Assembly (NCBI GenBank): GCA_038501625.1
Contig: JAZAYU010000011.1
Span: 10,548,849 to 10,612,848 of the forward strand
Origin: Corbicula japonica
Taxonomy: Eukaryota; Mollusca; Bivalvia; Venerida; Cyrenidae
Length of the DNA stretch: 64,000 bases
Direction of reading: 5' to 3'
In this document: piece after piece, positions 26,701 to 35,615 of the stretch
Layout of the letters: every line of letters starts with the position of its first letter
Numbering within the stretch: position 1 is the stretch's first letter
Program-made: the position numbers and the translations under genes
Notes under the pieces: generated by a model
Told to the model about the DNA's origin: nothing
Seen by the model: only the letters and a program-made list of their open reading frames with translations
Databases searched by the model: none

Positions 26701-29700
26701 TTGTTTTACATTTTGTATTTACTCGAAAATAGACTGTTGTACCTCAATTAAACGTGCATTTCTGGACACATGTAGTCCTACCTTTCGAGATACTCACGCT
26801 GACCAGTTGTAATTTTACATGGTTAAACAAGCTGTCGCCCTTGTGAAATGAACTTTATCAGAACACTGTTGTTAGGGTTGCATGTATGTTTGTTGAGAAC
26901 AAACATGCAAATGAGGAATTGAACCCCATGTCAGAACAATCTAATCCCATTGGCTTCCTTGAAAAATATCGTTGTCATCATCTGGGATTAATTTAGTAAG
27001 ACCCCAATGACAGTGGACAAATTTTGTTGGGATAGATGTCTCTTTGATAGAAGAAAGACGGGACGAGATCCGGAGATGTATGTAATCAGCATTAGGTTGC
27101 TATATCGATATTGATCGACACATTTACCAAATTATCTCGCATTGTTTGTCCATCAGTCTATCGGACGATTTTATTGAATACGTGCCGCTACAATAGGATA
27201 AATATTTCGCCACAAACAAAATAGTTCCCGTTCTTATTTGTTCGGTAATTGGTCCTGAAATCGCGTTTATTTAATCATCCCTCATTGGCCTTACACATGC
27301 ATGATCACAGATCATTATTTAACAAGTATTGCAACAACTGGCGTTTTTGCCTTTATGATGCTCCTATTAAAGAACAGAACAGAACCTACAAGAATAAAAC
27401 TATTAGACATTTACAATTATAAATCGTTTTCATACATAAAGTTTTTACATAAATTCGTATCACGTCTTTAAACATCTAACAAAATAAAGGGGTAATTTAA
27501 ACAAATTAAATGCTGAGCAAAACAAGAAATCATATTAACTAGCTTTGTGAATTGTGGATGGAAATGAAAAGTGATCATGTTTCGAACTTATTAATGATTT
27601 TTGATATTTCTGGTGCACGAAACAAGAGTTCTAGCCGTTAGTTGAGAAGATGAAAAATATAGATGTTGTAACTATATAAATTATGTATCTCATTCTTGTA
27701 CAGCGTTATAAAGTTTCAGGTTTCCGTTTTTGCTGAGTGTAAAGAGAGTCATGGTATAATTACTAATTAACTAAATTACATATTATCATTATGATTATCA
27801 TTACGTGATAATATTGGCAGTGGGGAATTATCATTATTATTATTATTAATAGAGTTACGTACATGTAATATATAACAAATGCCTTCTTTGATATATTTTC
27901 AAGCATTCATAACTTCAGTTTTATTACGTGAAGTCAGTAATTTGTGAATCTTAAAAACACAAAGGCTATGAATAGAAAATAACTTCTTATATTTTTTATT
28001 CAATATTCAACTGAACATGATTCTAGGAAATCGTCATTACGGTGAGTTAAAGAGGCCATTTTGAGTTAAAAATGTATCAATGCATTCGAAAGTTTGAGGT
28101 CTAATTCCCTACACCATTTTAACTTTTATTTTTACTTTATATGTGCTATAAAATGTGAGAGTAATTTTTACCATGAAAAGGAAACTATTGAATATTCTCT
28201 ATATTCCGGTATCGAAGGGACCATTAGCTATAATCGACACAAACGATGGCTGACAGAATTTCTACGAGAACTGTCTAGAGAAAATCAATTCTATGCAAAC
28301 AAATGACAATATCTGTCGAGAATTGACATCAAATAAGTTTAATGAATGAATCCTATAAACTCTACGAGCAATTTAACGATTATCACTGATACTGGTATCA
28401 TATGATATAAAGAACTTAGCTTGCGGACTAAACTGGCAGCAGACGACAGGTCAAAAGAATATTCTTTAACTGTGTTTAGGCTTAGCATGGCTTTTGTAAC
28501 ATTTGCAACCCGCGTAGATCTAGATCTAGATCAGCCTGCGCATCCGTGCAGTATGACATGGGTTTACAATGCTTGTTTTTTCAATAAAATTTGCCAGGCC
28601 CGTCGAACATTCATATGAACAATGGATTGAGTTCATTAAATAAATTCAGCGCTTAAAAGTTTATTAGAGTAACGTTTAAATACCTTATGAACATCACGTT
28701 TTATTGTTCTGTCACCGTTTTACTATTCCGCGAAAAAATCCCAATTGATTACTCACCTGCAAAAAATCAATTCTGTAAGTATCGTGGAACTGTCTAATCC
28801 CCTTAGGATAGCAGCGAGATCCTATTTGGTCAGTGGATATAACCCTGGGATAATTCTAAATAATAAATGACTGTTCATGACACCATTTTCCAAAAGCCGA
28901 GGAGCTAATATATCAATTCTTCTGTAATTCGATTATAAAACAGAATGGAGACCAGTCTCATCTCAAGCATCTGATTGGCTGAATGGAGAAGTCCCCATTT
29001 CATCAAATCCTTGAGATTTGAGACTTTATTATCTGGTTCCCTGCAAAATATGATGCGTTGAAAGAACGATTAAGGGACACCAGTAGATGTTCCGTTGGTC
29101 GTTTGACTTATGGAGAAAATAACACTGTCCTTAATTTTGTCTTACCTCTAGACATGGAGGTTCTATTTATGCCTAGGCAAAAGCTCAGGCTTTTGTACCT
29201 CTTCTTATTTTTGTCAGGACAGATGTTTTAAATGATCACTGAGATTGTAATTCGACTTCTCGAGGTTTCCTTAATTAAAAAACCGTGTTTCATAAATAGA
29301 CATTCATTGATTTGCAAACGTTGCCATGGAAAAATTTCAAAAGTTGGTTTTGATATTGGTATCATTGTTGAAAAAGGAAATAAAATATCGAGAACTTTGT
29401 CTGCAGACATAAAATAATATACGGTCACGGTATTAATATGCTTGTACTCAAGCCAGAAATCTGCAGATGTGAATGCGGTTCTGTCTGTCAATTTAAGAGT
29501 ATGATACCTAGAGCTACCTTGGCTGCATAGAGTAAAACTCCTCCATAAGACCAACCCTTAATTATGACCACCTTTTTAAATAAGAACACACCGATTTACC
29601 GTCACCATAATTAAGACCACCCACTCGTCAGACAACTTTTTTCAATTCCCAGAGGAGGTCTTACATGTAACAGGTTTTAATAGAAAGGTTTCCCTGTAGG

Positions 29701-32700
29701 TGTCGTTAAACTGTAAGGTTGAGTTTGCGTTCGAGGAGCATTCTCTAAAAATAACTTGCTAATAGCGTAGTAAAACGTACGCGCATATTTATTAGCATAT
29801 AAAAAACGTACGTGCATATTTGTTATTAGCATTTAAAAAAGTACGTGCATATTTGTTATTCGCATATAAAGCACGAACATGCATGTTTGTTATTAGCATA
29901 TAAAAACATACGTGCATATTTGTTATTAACATATAAAAAACGTACGTGCATATTTCTTATTAGCATAAAAAACGTACGTGCATATTTGTTATTCGCATAT
30001 AAAAACCGTACGTGCATATTTGTTATTAGCATATAAAAACGTACATGTATGCATATTTGTTATAAGCATATAAAAGCGTGCGTGCATATTTGTAATTAGC
30101 ATAGTAAAATAAACGAACATATTTGTTATAAACATAGTAAAATAAACGTATATTGCGCATATTTGCTGTAAGCGTAGTACGGTAAAATAAACTTACGTGC
30201 ATATTGGTTCCGACAGTTATACTAGATTTTTTTCTTGCAGCCGTTGAAACGTTCGGACGACTACCCCCGGTACCCGGCCAAGCGGTCCCTGTCTGTGCGG
30301 TCTCAGAACAGATCAGATGATCCATGCTTCACGTGCCTTAGAACAGCTGTACATTGCTACAATATTGTCATACTGGTGAGTTCGTAAGCTACAATCATCG
30401 GCACTGCAAAACATTTACTCCAGAGAAGTACCAGTGTAAATCCAGATCAGCCGGAACATTCGTGCCGTCCGATCAGATCAGAATTTACATAGTCGGCTTC
30501 TTCTAGAAGTAATTCAACGAATCTAAAAGCGAACAGTGTAGATCTGTATCAGATGGCACTGATGTGCCGGTTGGATGATCTGCATCTTCACTGGTCGCCC
30601 ATGTGATAAAAGGCGTACTCATGGAGTAAAAGGTTCATAGCATGCTTAAGGTCCTCCAGGCATTTTTATTTTCATGTCTTAGAGACTTACTAGTTAATAG
30701 GAAACCAGCTGATTTGTAAAACCAACACGGAAACATTTTTAAGGAAGTACTCATTTTCGGACAATATGTATTTAATAAGATTCATAATTATCGTTTGATT
30801 TGTCTTTGATGTTTACGTTATGAACAAACGACTAGTTTTCGTAAATTTAATTCATTTTTTTACAAGTAAACTACTTAGATCGACCTTAATAGATTTAAAT
30901 AGCGGACTAATTGTTCGGTGTTTTGTGTTTTAGATTCTAGGTTTAGGTGTACTTGGCATTGGAATATGGCTGTTGGTGACAGAATACAGTGCCCGGGAGG
31001 TAACGGTGCTGGTGGGCTCGAACCTTTTCGAGATCGGTACATATCTAATGATCGCCGGCGGTGGCACGATAGCTCTGCTGGCGTTCTGTGGTTGTTGTGG
31101 CACAATGAGGGAGGATCGATGTGTACTAGCATTTGTAAGTATTGTCTCGAACTTGGAAGAAAGCTTCCCGGAATGGCTGCAGTGACACTTTACCCCATGG
31201 GATATGGCTCATATCGTCTGGGCGATCGTGGTAGATCTAGATCACCAATCACTGGTCGCTTTTCGGAATTATTATTTTATTTCTGAACTAAAAGTGAACA
31301 TTGTAGGTCCAGATTAGACTTGCAGGCAGATCTGGATCTACACTGGTCGCCAATGTGATAAAATGACTATCCATGGGGTAAAAGGTTAAACTGTTCCCGA
31401 ATTACTGTGACAGATAACATAAATCTCCATTTCAAACTGAACTTTGTACCGATATTGTTTTTTTTGAAATTTAACTTTGCATTGATTGGTGATTTACCGC
31501 AAGGGTTTGATGAGGTTTAACTGGTGGAGTTCTTACATCAGATCTCCTCCTAGCAATTGTAATAAGATCAGTGTCAATGTTTCCTAATGAACAATAACAT
31601 ACACTGAAATTTATATTGGGACAATTCAAATAAGACCGGAGAACATTAATCTGTTTATCTTGATGTCTGTCTGAAATAAAATTAACAAATGCTTAAAAGC
31701 TTTCATTCAAAATGTACTGCATGAGTGAATTTAGATTAAAGCGACTCTGGTTAGTGTTCGGGTGAAACAATTTTGTAAAAATATCTTTAAAAAATACAAT
31801 TACGGATGGAAATAAACTACTGTGGTATCATTTAATTTCACGGGGACAAAATTTCGCACAGAATCTGCAAACTGCATTTTCGCCTGGAAATAATTTTACG
31901 CAGTTTCGTTATTCATTTGAGACGTGTTATTGAATGGTTAACTTTAGCCGGGATTTGAATTCGTGCACTTCCCACAGAACGAAATACGCGGAAATTTAAC
32001 CCGCGCGAAATAAAATGATACAACAGTAAAATGATGCATACTAATTTTCTTATATATTTTATTCTACAAAATAAAAAAAATAAGTTGATTTAATGTTTGG
32101 GGGTCCGGTTATTGTTGTAAGTGCTGCCAATAGCATTGGAACTCTTTATCAAAACATGTATAACGTTGTTAAAATTGTTTTCCCGTTTTCAGTACGGCGT
32201 CACACTGGGGATAGTGCTCCTGTCCCTGATTGGGGGTAGCGCCCTCGCTTTTATATTTAGAAGTCAAGTAAGTACTACTTTGTAAAAAAAATTGACATTT
32301 TTTATTTAATTATTAATCCTATGTAATTGTAAAACATGCAAAGAAAGAGATAACACAAAAATATAGAGTCCTGGCAGGATAGGATGTCAGATTTTCAGAA
32401 TGGAGGTCCGCTTGGGGTAGTTTTATGGTATTTACTTGAAAATTTTAAAATTACTAGACAAAATCCCCATGAAAATTAAATATTGTTGGCCAAAAAGGGG
32501 TGTTCGAGCATCCCAACTGAACCCTCTCTGGATCCGCCCCGGCCTGGCACCGAAAAGTCTGACGTCAGCTTGTTTAAATACCTTAATTAGATAGGGTGGA
32601 TCTTCTGTATCGTTTATTTAAAATATGATTATGCTTTAAGGACAATGTCTTCTAGTGACCTTTTCTTTTTATTGTATGTGCCTACATGTCATATATAAAG

Positions 32701-35615
32701 GTAAAGTATGTTAAGACCCAGTCTGATATCTAATACAGGGTCAGAGTCCGAAGATTAAACTTAAATTGGGGCACGGGAAAATGTGTATTCGGTCATATTT
32801 GTTGACATTTTAGTTGTTGCTATATTTGGAAAAAAATACAGTTACCTATAATTGTCGCATGGCTACAAAGTAATTTTGTTACAAATTAGATATTTAAATA
32901 CATGTTCAGGTTATAAAACTGAGATTGGAAACCAGTCTCAATTCTCAAGGATCTGATTGGCTGAAATGGCGACGGATGCTTGAGATTTGAGACTGGTTTC
33001 CCTGCTCAGTTTTATAACCTTGGGACCGGTATTAAGCAAATTGTAGTTGTTTTTGTAAAAATGTTTTATATGTTGGGGAAGTTTTACCTCGAAATACGTA
33101 CTAATTAATGTCGTCTGCTTCACTGTATGAAGTCATTTCAACGATTGACTTTAACTCTCGGAAGGTCCCTTTGCCCGTGATGCTCCCCAGTTATGACGAT
33201 CTGACGATTCCTGGTCCAGGTGCATATAAGAAGAACGTCGTATCTTATTTCTCTTGCAGTTGACTGGTCATGTAAAGGACAATATATATGCCACATTACA
33301 GAAAGGCTATGGGATAGACCTTCGCAAAAATAACGAAAATCGTCTTATCACCGATGCGTGGGATTCATTACAAAGAAGTGTAAGTTTGTAATGTAACTTA
33401 ATGATTTCTACCTGACATATAAGTTTTTATTCGAAATAATGATTATTAAACGGTTTATATAGGTAGCTAGTCACCTTAAACTTATTGGTTTTAATCTATT
33501 TTAGTTGCCATACAATTGTTAGCGTTTATTTTCTAACAAAATTTAATGGTCATTAACAACGAATGAATAGAACAAAACAGGGTGACGTCTTTTATATTCA
33601 GTTACAATGCTGTGGGGCGTACGGTGACGTAAACTCGTCATTTTCTTGGGCTTTCTACAAACAACATTCCGACTGGTATCTACAGACCAATATGAGTAAG
33701 TGACTTGTTCTACATCCCCAATCTTAGCATTCAGTATTTCCACTTCCCCTTATCTTAGCACTTGGGATACGCTCTAATTTTCATTGTATTTAGCACACAG
33801 TAGTTCCACTTTCAAGTATGGTCAAATAATACATGTGGTATGTAGTAACTCCCTTTTTTCTGTTTACCAAAGTAATTTTACCTTAACGTTTGAAGTCATT
33901 TTTCGAAGCAAAGGGTATTTTGAAATATGGTTTTAAACATCCGCATACACCACTATTGCCAAATCCTAAAATCAGTCGTGCAGCAACATAAAATAAATTA
34001 TTTATGTATTTGGTATGTGAAACATGCTCGTTTCAGTATCACATTTGCAAAATTAAAAAATCTTGCGTTCATTAAGCATAAATACATAACCGTCTGCATT
34101 CAAGTATTTCCAATTGGGAAACATTTCAAAAAACTATCCCGTTAAACATTTGGATGTGGCTTGTATCGCATGTGCCAGTTTAGATCCGCGACGCATGTGC
34201 CAGTTTAGATCCGCGAAGTCCGATCTCGATCTTATTTGTTTGCCTCTTTTTCAGAAATTATATAGTTAATCTAAAGGCAACTAATGTAGATCCTGATAAG
34301 ATGCCATAGATCTGAGACTGATCTGGATCTACACTGGTCGTGATTGGGATATAAGACATATCCGTAGAGTACAGGGTTAAATACATGTTCAGGTTATAAA
34401 ACTGAGATTGGAAACCAGTCTCAATTCTCAAGGATCTGATTGGCTGAAATGATCACTGATCGCCATTTCAGCCAATCAGATGCTTGAGATTTGAGACTGG
34501 TTTCCATGCTCAGTTTTATAACCTAGGGACCAGTATTAAGCAAATTGTAGTTGTTTTTGTGAAGATGTTTTATATGTTCGGAAAGTTTAACCAGCATTTG
34601 ACCTCTGTTTGTTAAAAGCACCTGTTTTCTTTTTAAATGTTAAAAAATATTTTATTAACTGCAAAAATTGCCATGTTGATCCTCTTTGAAGATAAACAAC
34701 AACGTACTAATGTGCATTTAAAGTCATGGCTAACATAGATTTACAGTACCTAAAACCTCGCATTCTGTTAATGTTGTCAAAGTTGTAACAGTTTAGTTTG
34801 GTTTTCAGGAGCTCCTTATGTGCCAGATTCTTGTTGTTCAGGGAACAAACAAATATGCACTGGTTTAGAAGTGATAAATGGACCCCCTTCAAAGGGCCCA
34901 CCCGTTCCGCCGTCTTACCAGAAAAACGAACATTTATACACAGAGGGCTGCTTTGAGAAGGTTATGGTCCATCTGGAAAGAAACGCCTTGATATTAGGGG
35001 GAGTTGCCGCCTGTGTTCCTTTGTTATTGGTAAGTACCCGTGGTGGTCTTCATGTTTCTAAGGCACTTGTTTTGATAGAATGATTATGTAAATTATAAAT
35101 GGTTTCGTTTTAACCGTCTTGTTTATAAATACATATAGGTATTATGTGAAGGGAATGGCAGGTGAAACGAAATATGTTCTGTTTTATGACCATAAACATA
35201 TACTGTTAAAAATATAGCAAAGAAGGTAGAAACACGAGACTATAACTTTTTGCACCCTCCCATAAAATCTTACGACAAAAACACATGTTCAGTTTTCAAT
35301 TCCAAACACTTTTACAAAGCATGTCAATCTGCTTCCAAGGTTATAAGCTGAGAATAGAAACCAGTCTCAAATCTCAAGCATCTGATAGGCGACTGGTTTC
35401 CAATATCAGTTTAATAACCTTCAGCCTTGATTCAGGAAACATTGGTAAAAATTGCAGTGGGAGGTTTCAATTTTTCTTGAGCATATTTCTATATAATGCT
35501 TTATTAAATATTTATTATTTATTTTATTTTTCAGATAATTGGAATAATCGTAGTGTTTTGTATGTGCGCACGTGTGGAAAGAGAAGAACATTACGACGAA
35601 GCAGACGATCTATAG
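14648..35615 (+). CDS. Tetraspanin, complete, 8 coding exons (349 aa)
   Basis: Spliced coding sequence: 14648-14770, 30241-30375, 30934-31134, 32193-32267, 33260-33379, 33602-33695, 34809-35029, 35535-35615. Every intron is GT-AG and the frame stays open to a TAG at 35613-35615. The product has the tetraspanin plan. A basic, proline- and serine-rich cytosolic tail spans about residues 1-75. TM1 is at about 77-101, a short first loop follows, and TM2 is at about 120-141, ending in FCGCCG. TM3 lies at about 149-175, the large extracellular loop at about 176-308, and TM4 at about 310-333. The loop has CCG at 221-223, PDSCC at 255-259, C266 and GC at 296-297, giving six cysteines that should form three disulfides. 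There is one N-glycosylation sequon, NSS at 229. Family members organise membrane protein microdomains; the partner is unknown. The start is the first ATG after an in-frame TGA at 14615-14617. The N-terminal tail is much longer than the usual 10-20 residues. No orthologue name is claimed. Confidence 0.93.
15090..15145. repeat. Short TTG/CTG trinucleotide-rich tract
   Basis: Imperfect run of ttgttgttattgctgttgtt followed by gctggtgctgctactgctca in the first tetraspanin intron. Open frames across it on both strands are low-complexity artefacts. Confidence 0.6.
16129..16308. mobile_element. Foldback element of the 'gatcc-gatcagac' type, copy a
   Basis: Begins aaccctttactcc and ends ggagtaaaaggtt, its inverse. 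The interior holds two facing copies of a ~45-bp unit (gtttagatccagatcaagct on one side). It belongs to the family best preserved at 59320-59559. Confidence 0.75.
17945..18175. repeat. Diverged tandem dimer, ~118-bp period
   Basis: Two adjacent copies share gaatcgggtcatgaaactg (at about 18144) against aatcgggtaatgaaactg (about 18017), both followed by aataatagacaatacaa and preceded by tttttggaaca or a close variant. This is a simple local duplication next to the foldback at 18186. Confidence 0.6.
18186..18752. mobile_element. Foldback or non-autonomous DNA transposon, 44-bp inverted ends
   Basis: 18186-18229 (gctttccaaaaagctagtcg, gccattagcataacc, ttttaacaa) is inverted at 18709-18752 with about four mismatches. 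The 480-bp interior has no long open frame. No clear target duplication is visible. This fits a non-autonomous transposon in the first intron of the plus tetraspanin. Confidence 0.7.
21724..21995 (-). mobile_element. tRNA-like sequence split by a short retroposed insert
   Basis: On the minus strand a tRNA-like A box (ggtttggtagagcggcggg, about 21970-21990) is separated from a B box (acggatcgaatcctgtg, about 21727-21744) by about 210 bp. The break is flanked by the repeat ttgctat (about 21752-21758 and 21961-21968). On the plus strand the insert ends in a (ttg)n tail. Removing it would join the two boxes at normal tRNA spacing. This suggests a SINE or short LINE tail inserted into a tRNA-like sequence with a ~7-bp target duplication. 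Confidence 0.5.
22909..23055. mobile_element. Palindromic MITE copy 3
   Basis: Full-length and close to the consensus, with left arm gaaggctataaagctgagat and right end ataaccttggggcctg. It lies in the first intron of the plus tetraspanin. Confidence 0.92.
23279..23473. mobile_element. Palindromic MITE copy 4, degenerate and doubled
   Basis: An arm fragment (cccaagatcacaaacctgag, about 23280-23335) is followed by a second, more complete but eroded copy (about 23336-23473, ending ataatttttgggcctg). The two share caagcatc and gagactgg-type blocks. It is older than copy 3, which lies only 225 bp away. Confidence 0.75.
24961..25264. repeat. Minisatellite, 38-bp unit, about 8 copies
   Basis: Unit: ttgttcttgcaatagccgag tggcaattctgatattgg. 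Copies are nearly identical. The period is not a multiple of three, so minus-strand open frames across it cycle through three readings and are artefacts. It lies in intron 1 of the plus tetraspanin. Confidence 0.95.
26238..26386. mobile_element. Short MITE with ~30-bp inverted ends
   Basis: The left end gagtgccaatgaaaacgcaa (26238) is the inverse of the right end ttgcgttttcattggcactc (26367-26386), and the match extends about 10 more bases inward with a small gap. The 149-bp element has no coding capacity. The ends resemble Tc1/mariner-derived MITEs, but no clear TA flank is visible. Confidence 0.75.
28511..28556. repeat. Foldback 'gatcc-gatcagac' family fragment, copy b
   Basis: A single arm unit (gatctagatctagatcagcc, tgcgcatccgtgcagt) without its partner or ends. 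Confidence 0.55.
28936..29034. mobile_element. Palindromic MITE copy 5, shortened
   Basis: Keeps gaccagtctcatctcaagca, tctgattggctga and the inverted tccttgagatttgagact, but has small deletions in both arms. Confidence 0.75.
29535..29660. repeat. 'taagaccaccc' repeat
   Basis: Contains repeated blocks of the form taattatgaccacctttt and ataattaagaccacccactc. A related arrangement (ataaggaccacccaaataat, ataaggaccaccttttcc) occurs at about 50985-51140, so this looks like a dispersed repeat family with two diverged copies here. Confidence 0.4.
29762..30205. repeat. Minisatellite of ~33-37-bp units abutting exon 2
   Basis: About 12 copies of a unit like aaaacgtacgtgcatatttg ttattagcatata. The first ten are close to each other and the last two more divergent. 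It ends only about 35 bp before the acceptor of the plus tetraspanin exon at 30241, so it occupies the place where a branch point would be sought. Confidence 0.92.
30241..30375 (+). CDS. Tetraspanin (+) coding exon 2
   Basis: Forty-five codons between TTTTCTTGCAG and GTGAGT, phase 0 at both ends. It begins PLKRSDDYPRYPAKR and ends CYNIVIL, the first half of TM1. CFTCLR just before the membrane has cysteines placed as in palmitoylated tetraspanin tails. The acceptor follows directly on a ~440-bp minisatellite (29762-30205). The paralogue exon at 59593-59826 also begins PL and ends in a similar YNVFIL. Confidence 0.9.
30414..30635. mobile_element. Foldback 'gatcc-gatcagac' element, copy c
   Basis: Left half ccagtgtaaatccagatcag; right half gcgaacagtgtagatctgta through actggtcgcccatgtgataa to the end ggagtaaaaggtt. 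It is in the intron between plus-strand exons 2 and 3, about 40 bp after the exon 2 donor. Confidence 0.8.
30934..31134 (+). CDS. Tetraspanin (+) coding exon 3 (TM1-TM2, CCG)
   Basis: Sixty-seven codons between TGTGTTTTAG and GTAAGT, phase 0. Encodes the second half of TM1 (ILGLGVLGIGIWLLV), the small extracellular loop and TM2, then FCGCCGTMRED, the conserved tetraspanin inner-loop signature. By hand count it is identical at 40 of 67 positions to the minus-strand exon 53360-53560. Confidence 0.95.
31189..31388. mobile_element. Foldback 'gatcc-gatcagac' element, copy d
   Basis: Begins tttaccccatgggatatggc and ends ccatggggtaaaaggtta, its approximate inverse. The interior holds gatctggatctacactggtc. 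It starts about 55 bp after exon 3 of the plus tetraspanin. The 122-codon frame across exon 3 into this element is an artefact. Confidence 0.78.
32193..32267 (+). CDS. Tetraspanin (+) coding exon 4 (TM3)
   Basis: Twenty-five codons between CCCGTTTTCAG and GTAAGT, phase 0. YGVTLGIVLLSLIGG through AFIFRSQ forms TM3. It has the same 75-bp length as its counterpart at 52208-52282, and 13 of 25 residues match by hand count. Confidence 0.93.
32895..33085. repeat. Duplicated block containing palindromic MITE copy 6
   Basis: MITE at about 32907-33030, with a ~30-bp deletion in the centre. The flanks are shared with 34378-34590: taaatacatgttcagg on the left, and attaagcaaattgtagttgt, ttttgt and atgttttatatgtt on the right. 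Both the MITE and its flanks were therefore copied within this gene (introns 4 and 6). Confidence 0.85.
33260..33379 (+). CDS. Tetraspanin (+) coding exon 5 (large loop, helices A/B)
   Basis: Forty codons between CTCTTGCAG and GTAAGT, phase 0. It encodes the start of the large extracellular loop and ends ITDAWDSLQRS, the helix that leads into the CCG motif. It has the same 120-bp length as 51332-51451, and 18 of 40 residues match by hand count, most of them in the ITDAWDS block. Confidence 0.93.
33602..33695 (+). CDS. Tetraspanin (+) coding exon 6 (CCG of large loop)
   Basis: Begins LQCCGAYGDVNSSFSW, the hallmark CCG with a potential N-glycosylation site (NSS), and ends one base into a codon before GTAAGT (phase 1). 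The paralogue exon 49409-49511 has the same phase and begins LGCCGAYGDVNS. Confidence 0.93.
34168..34380. mobile_element. Foldback 'gatcc-gatcagac' element, copy e
   Basis: Left arm gtgccagtttagatccgcga appears twice in a row. The right arm is actggatctggatctacactggtcg-like (gatctggatctacactggtc), and the element ends gagtacagggttaa. It abuts the duplicated MITE block at 34378. Confidence 0.7.
34378..34590. repeat. Duplicated block containing palindromic MITE copy 7
   Basis: The counterpart of 32895-33085. The MITE (34391-34532) keeps the centre that the other copy has lost (atcactgatcgccatttcag). The right flank is again attaagcaaattgtagttgt. The left boundary of the duplication coincides with the end of foldback copy e. 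Confidence 0.85.
34809..35029 (+). CDS. Tetraspanin (+) coding exon 7 (PDSCC to TM4)
   Basis: A 221-bp exon starting two bases into a codon after GGTTTTCAG. It encodes YVPDSCC, a single C, the YTEGCF motif and the first half of TM4 (ALILGGVAACVPLLL), then GTAAGT. In the minus-strand paralogue the same stretch is divided into two exons (47362-47507 and 45998-46081); here it is continuous with no sign of an intron. Confidence 0.93.
35334..35427. mobile_element. Palindromic MITE copy 8, internally deleted
   Basis: Ends ccaaggttataagctgagaa and cagtttaataaccttcagcc are kept; the centre is reduced to aagcatctgataggcgactg. It lies about 100 bp before the last plus-strand exon. Confidence 0.85.
35535..35615 (+). 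CDS. Tetraspanin (+) coding exon 8, C-terminal tail and stop
   Basis: Follows TATTTTTCAG in phase 0. IIGIIVVFCMCARV completes TM4, and an acidic tail (EREEHYDEADDL) ends at TAG. The 26 residues mirror the 29-residue last exon of the paralogue, whose tail is also acidic. I could not settle on a polyadenylation signal. Confidence 0.92.
   Translation: MIGIIVVFCMCARVEREEHYDEADDL

Noticed and set aside
29228..29554. Minus-strand 108-codon frame in tetraspanin intron 1
   Set aside because: AT-driven, with no motif, no supporting splice context, and an overlapping plus-strand frame of similar quality.
30918..31286. Plus-strand 122-codon frame over tetraspanin exon 3
   Set aside because: Wrong frame of a well-supported exon, running on into a foldback repeat.
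34820..35083. Plus-strand 87-codon frame starting MPDSCC as a stand-alone gene
   Set aside because: It is exon 7 of the plus tetraspanin read past its donor; the ATG is made by the TATGTGCC codon context in another frame and there is no gene start here.
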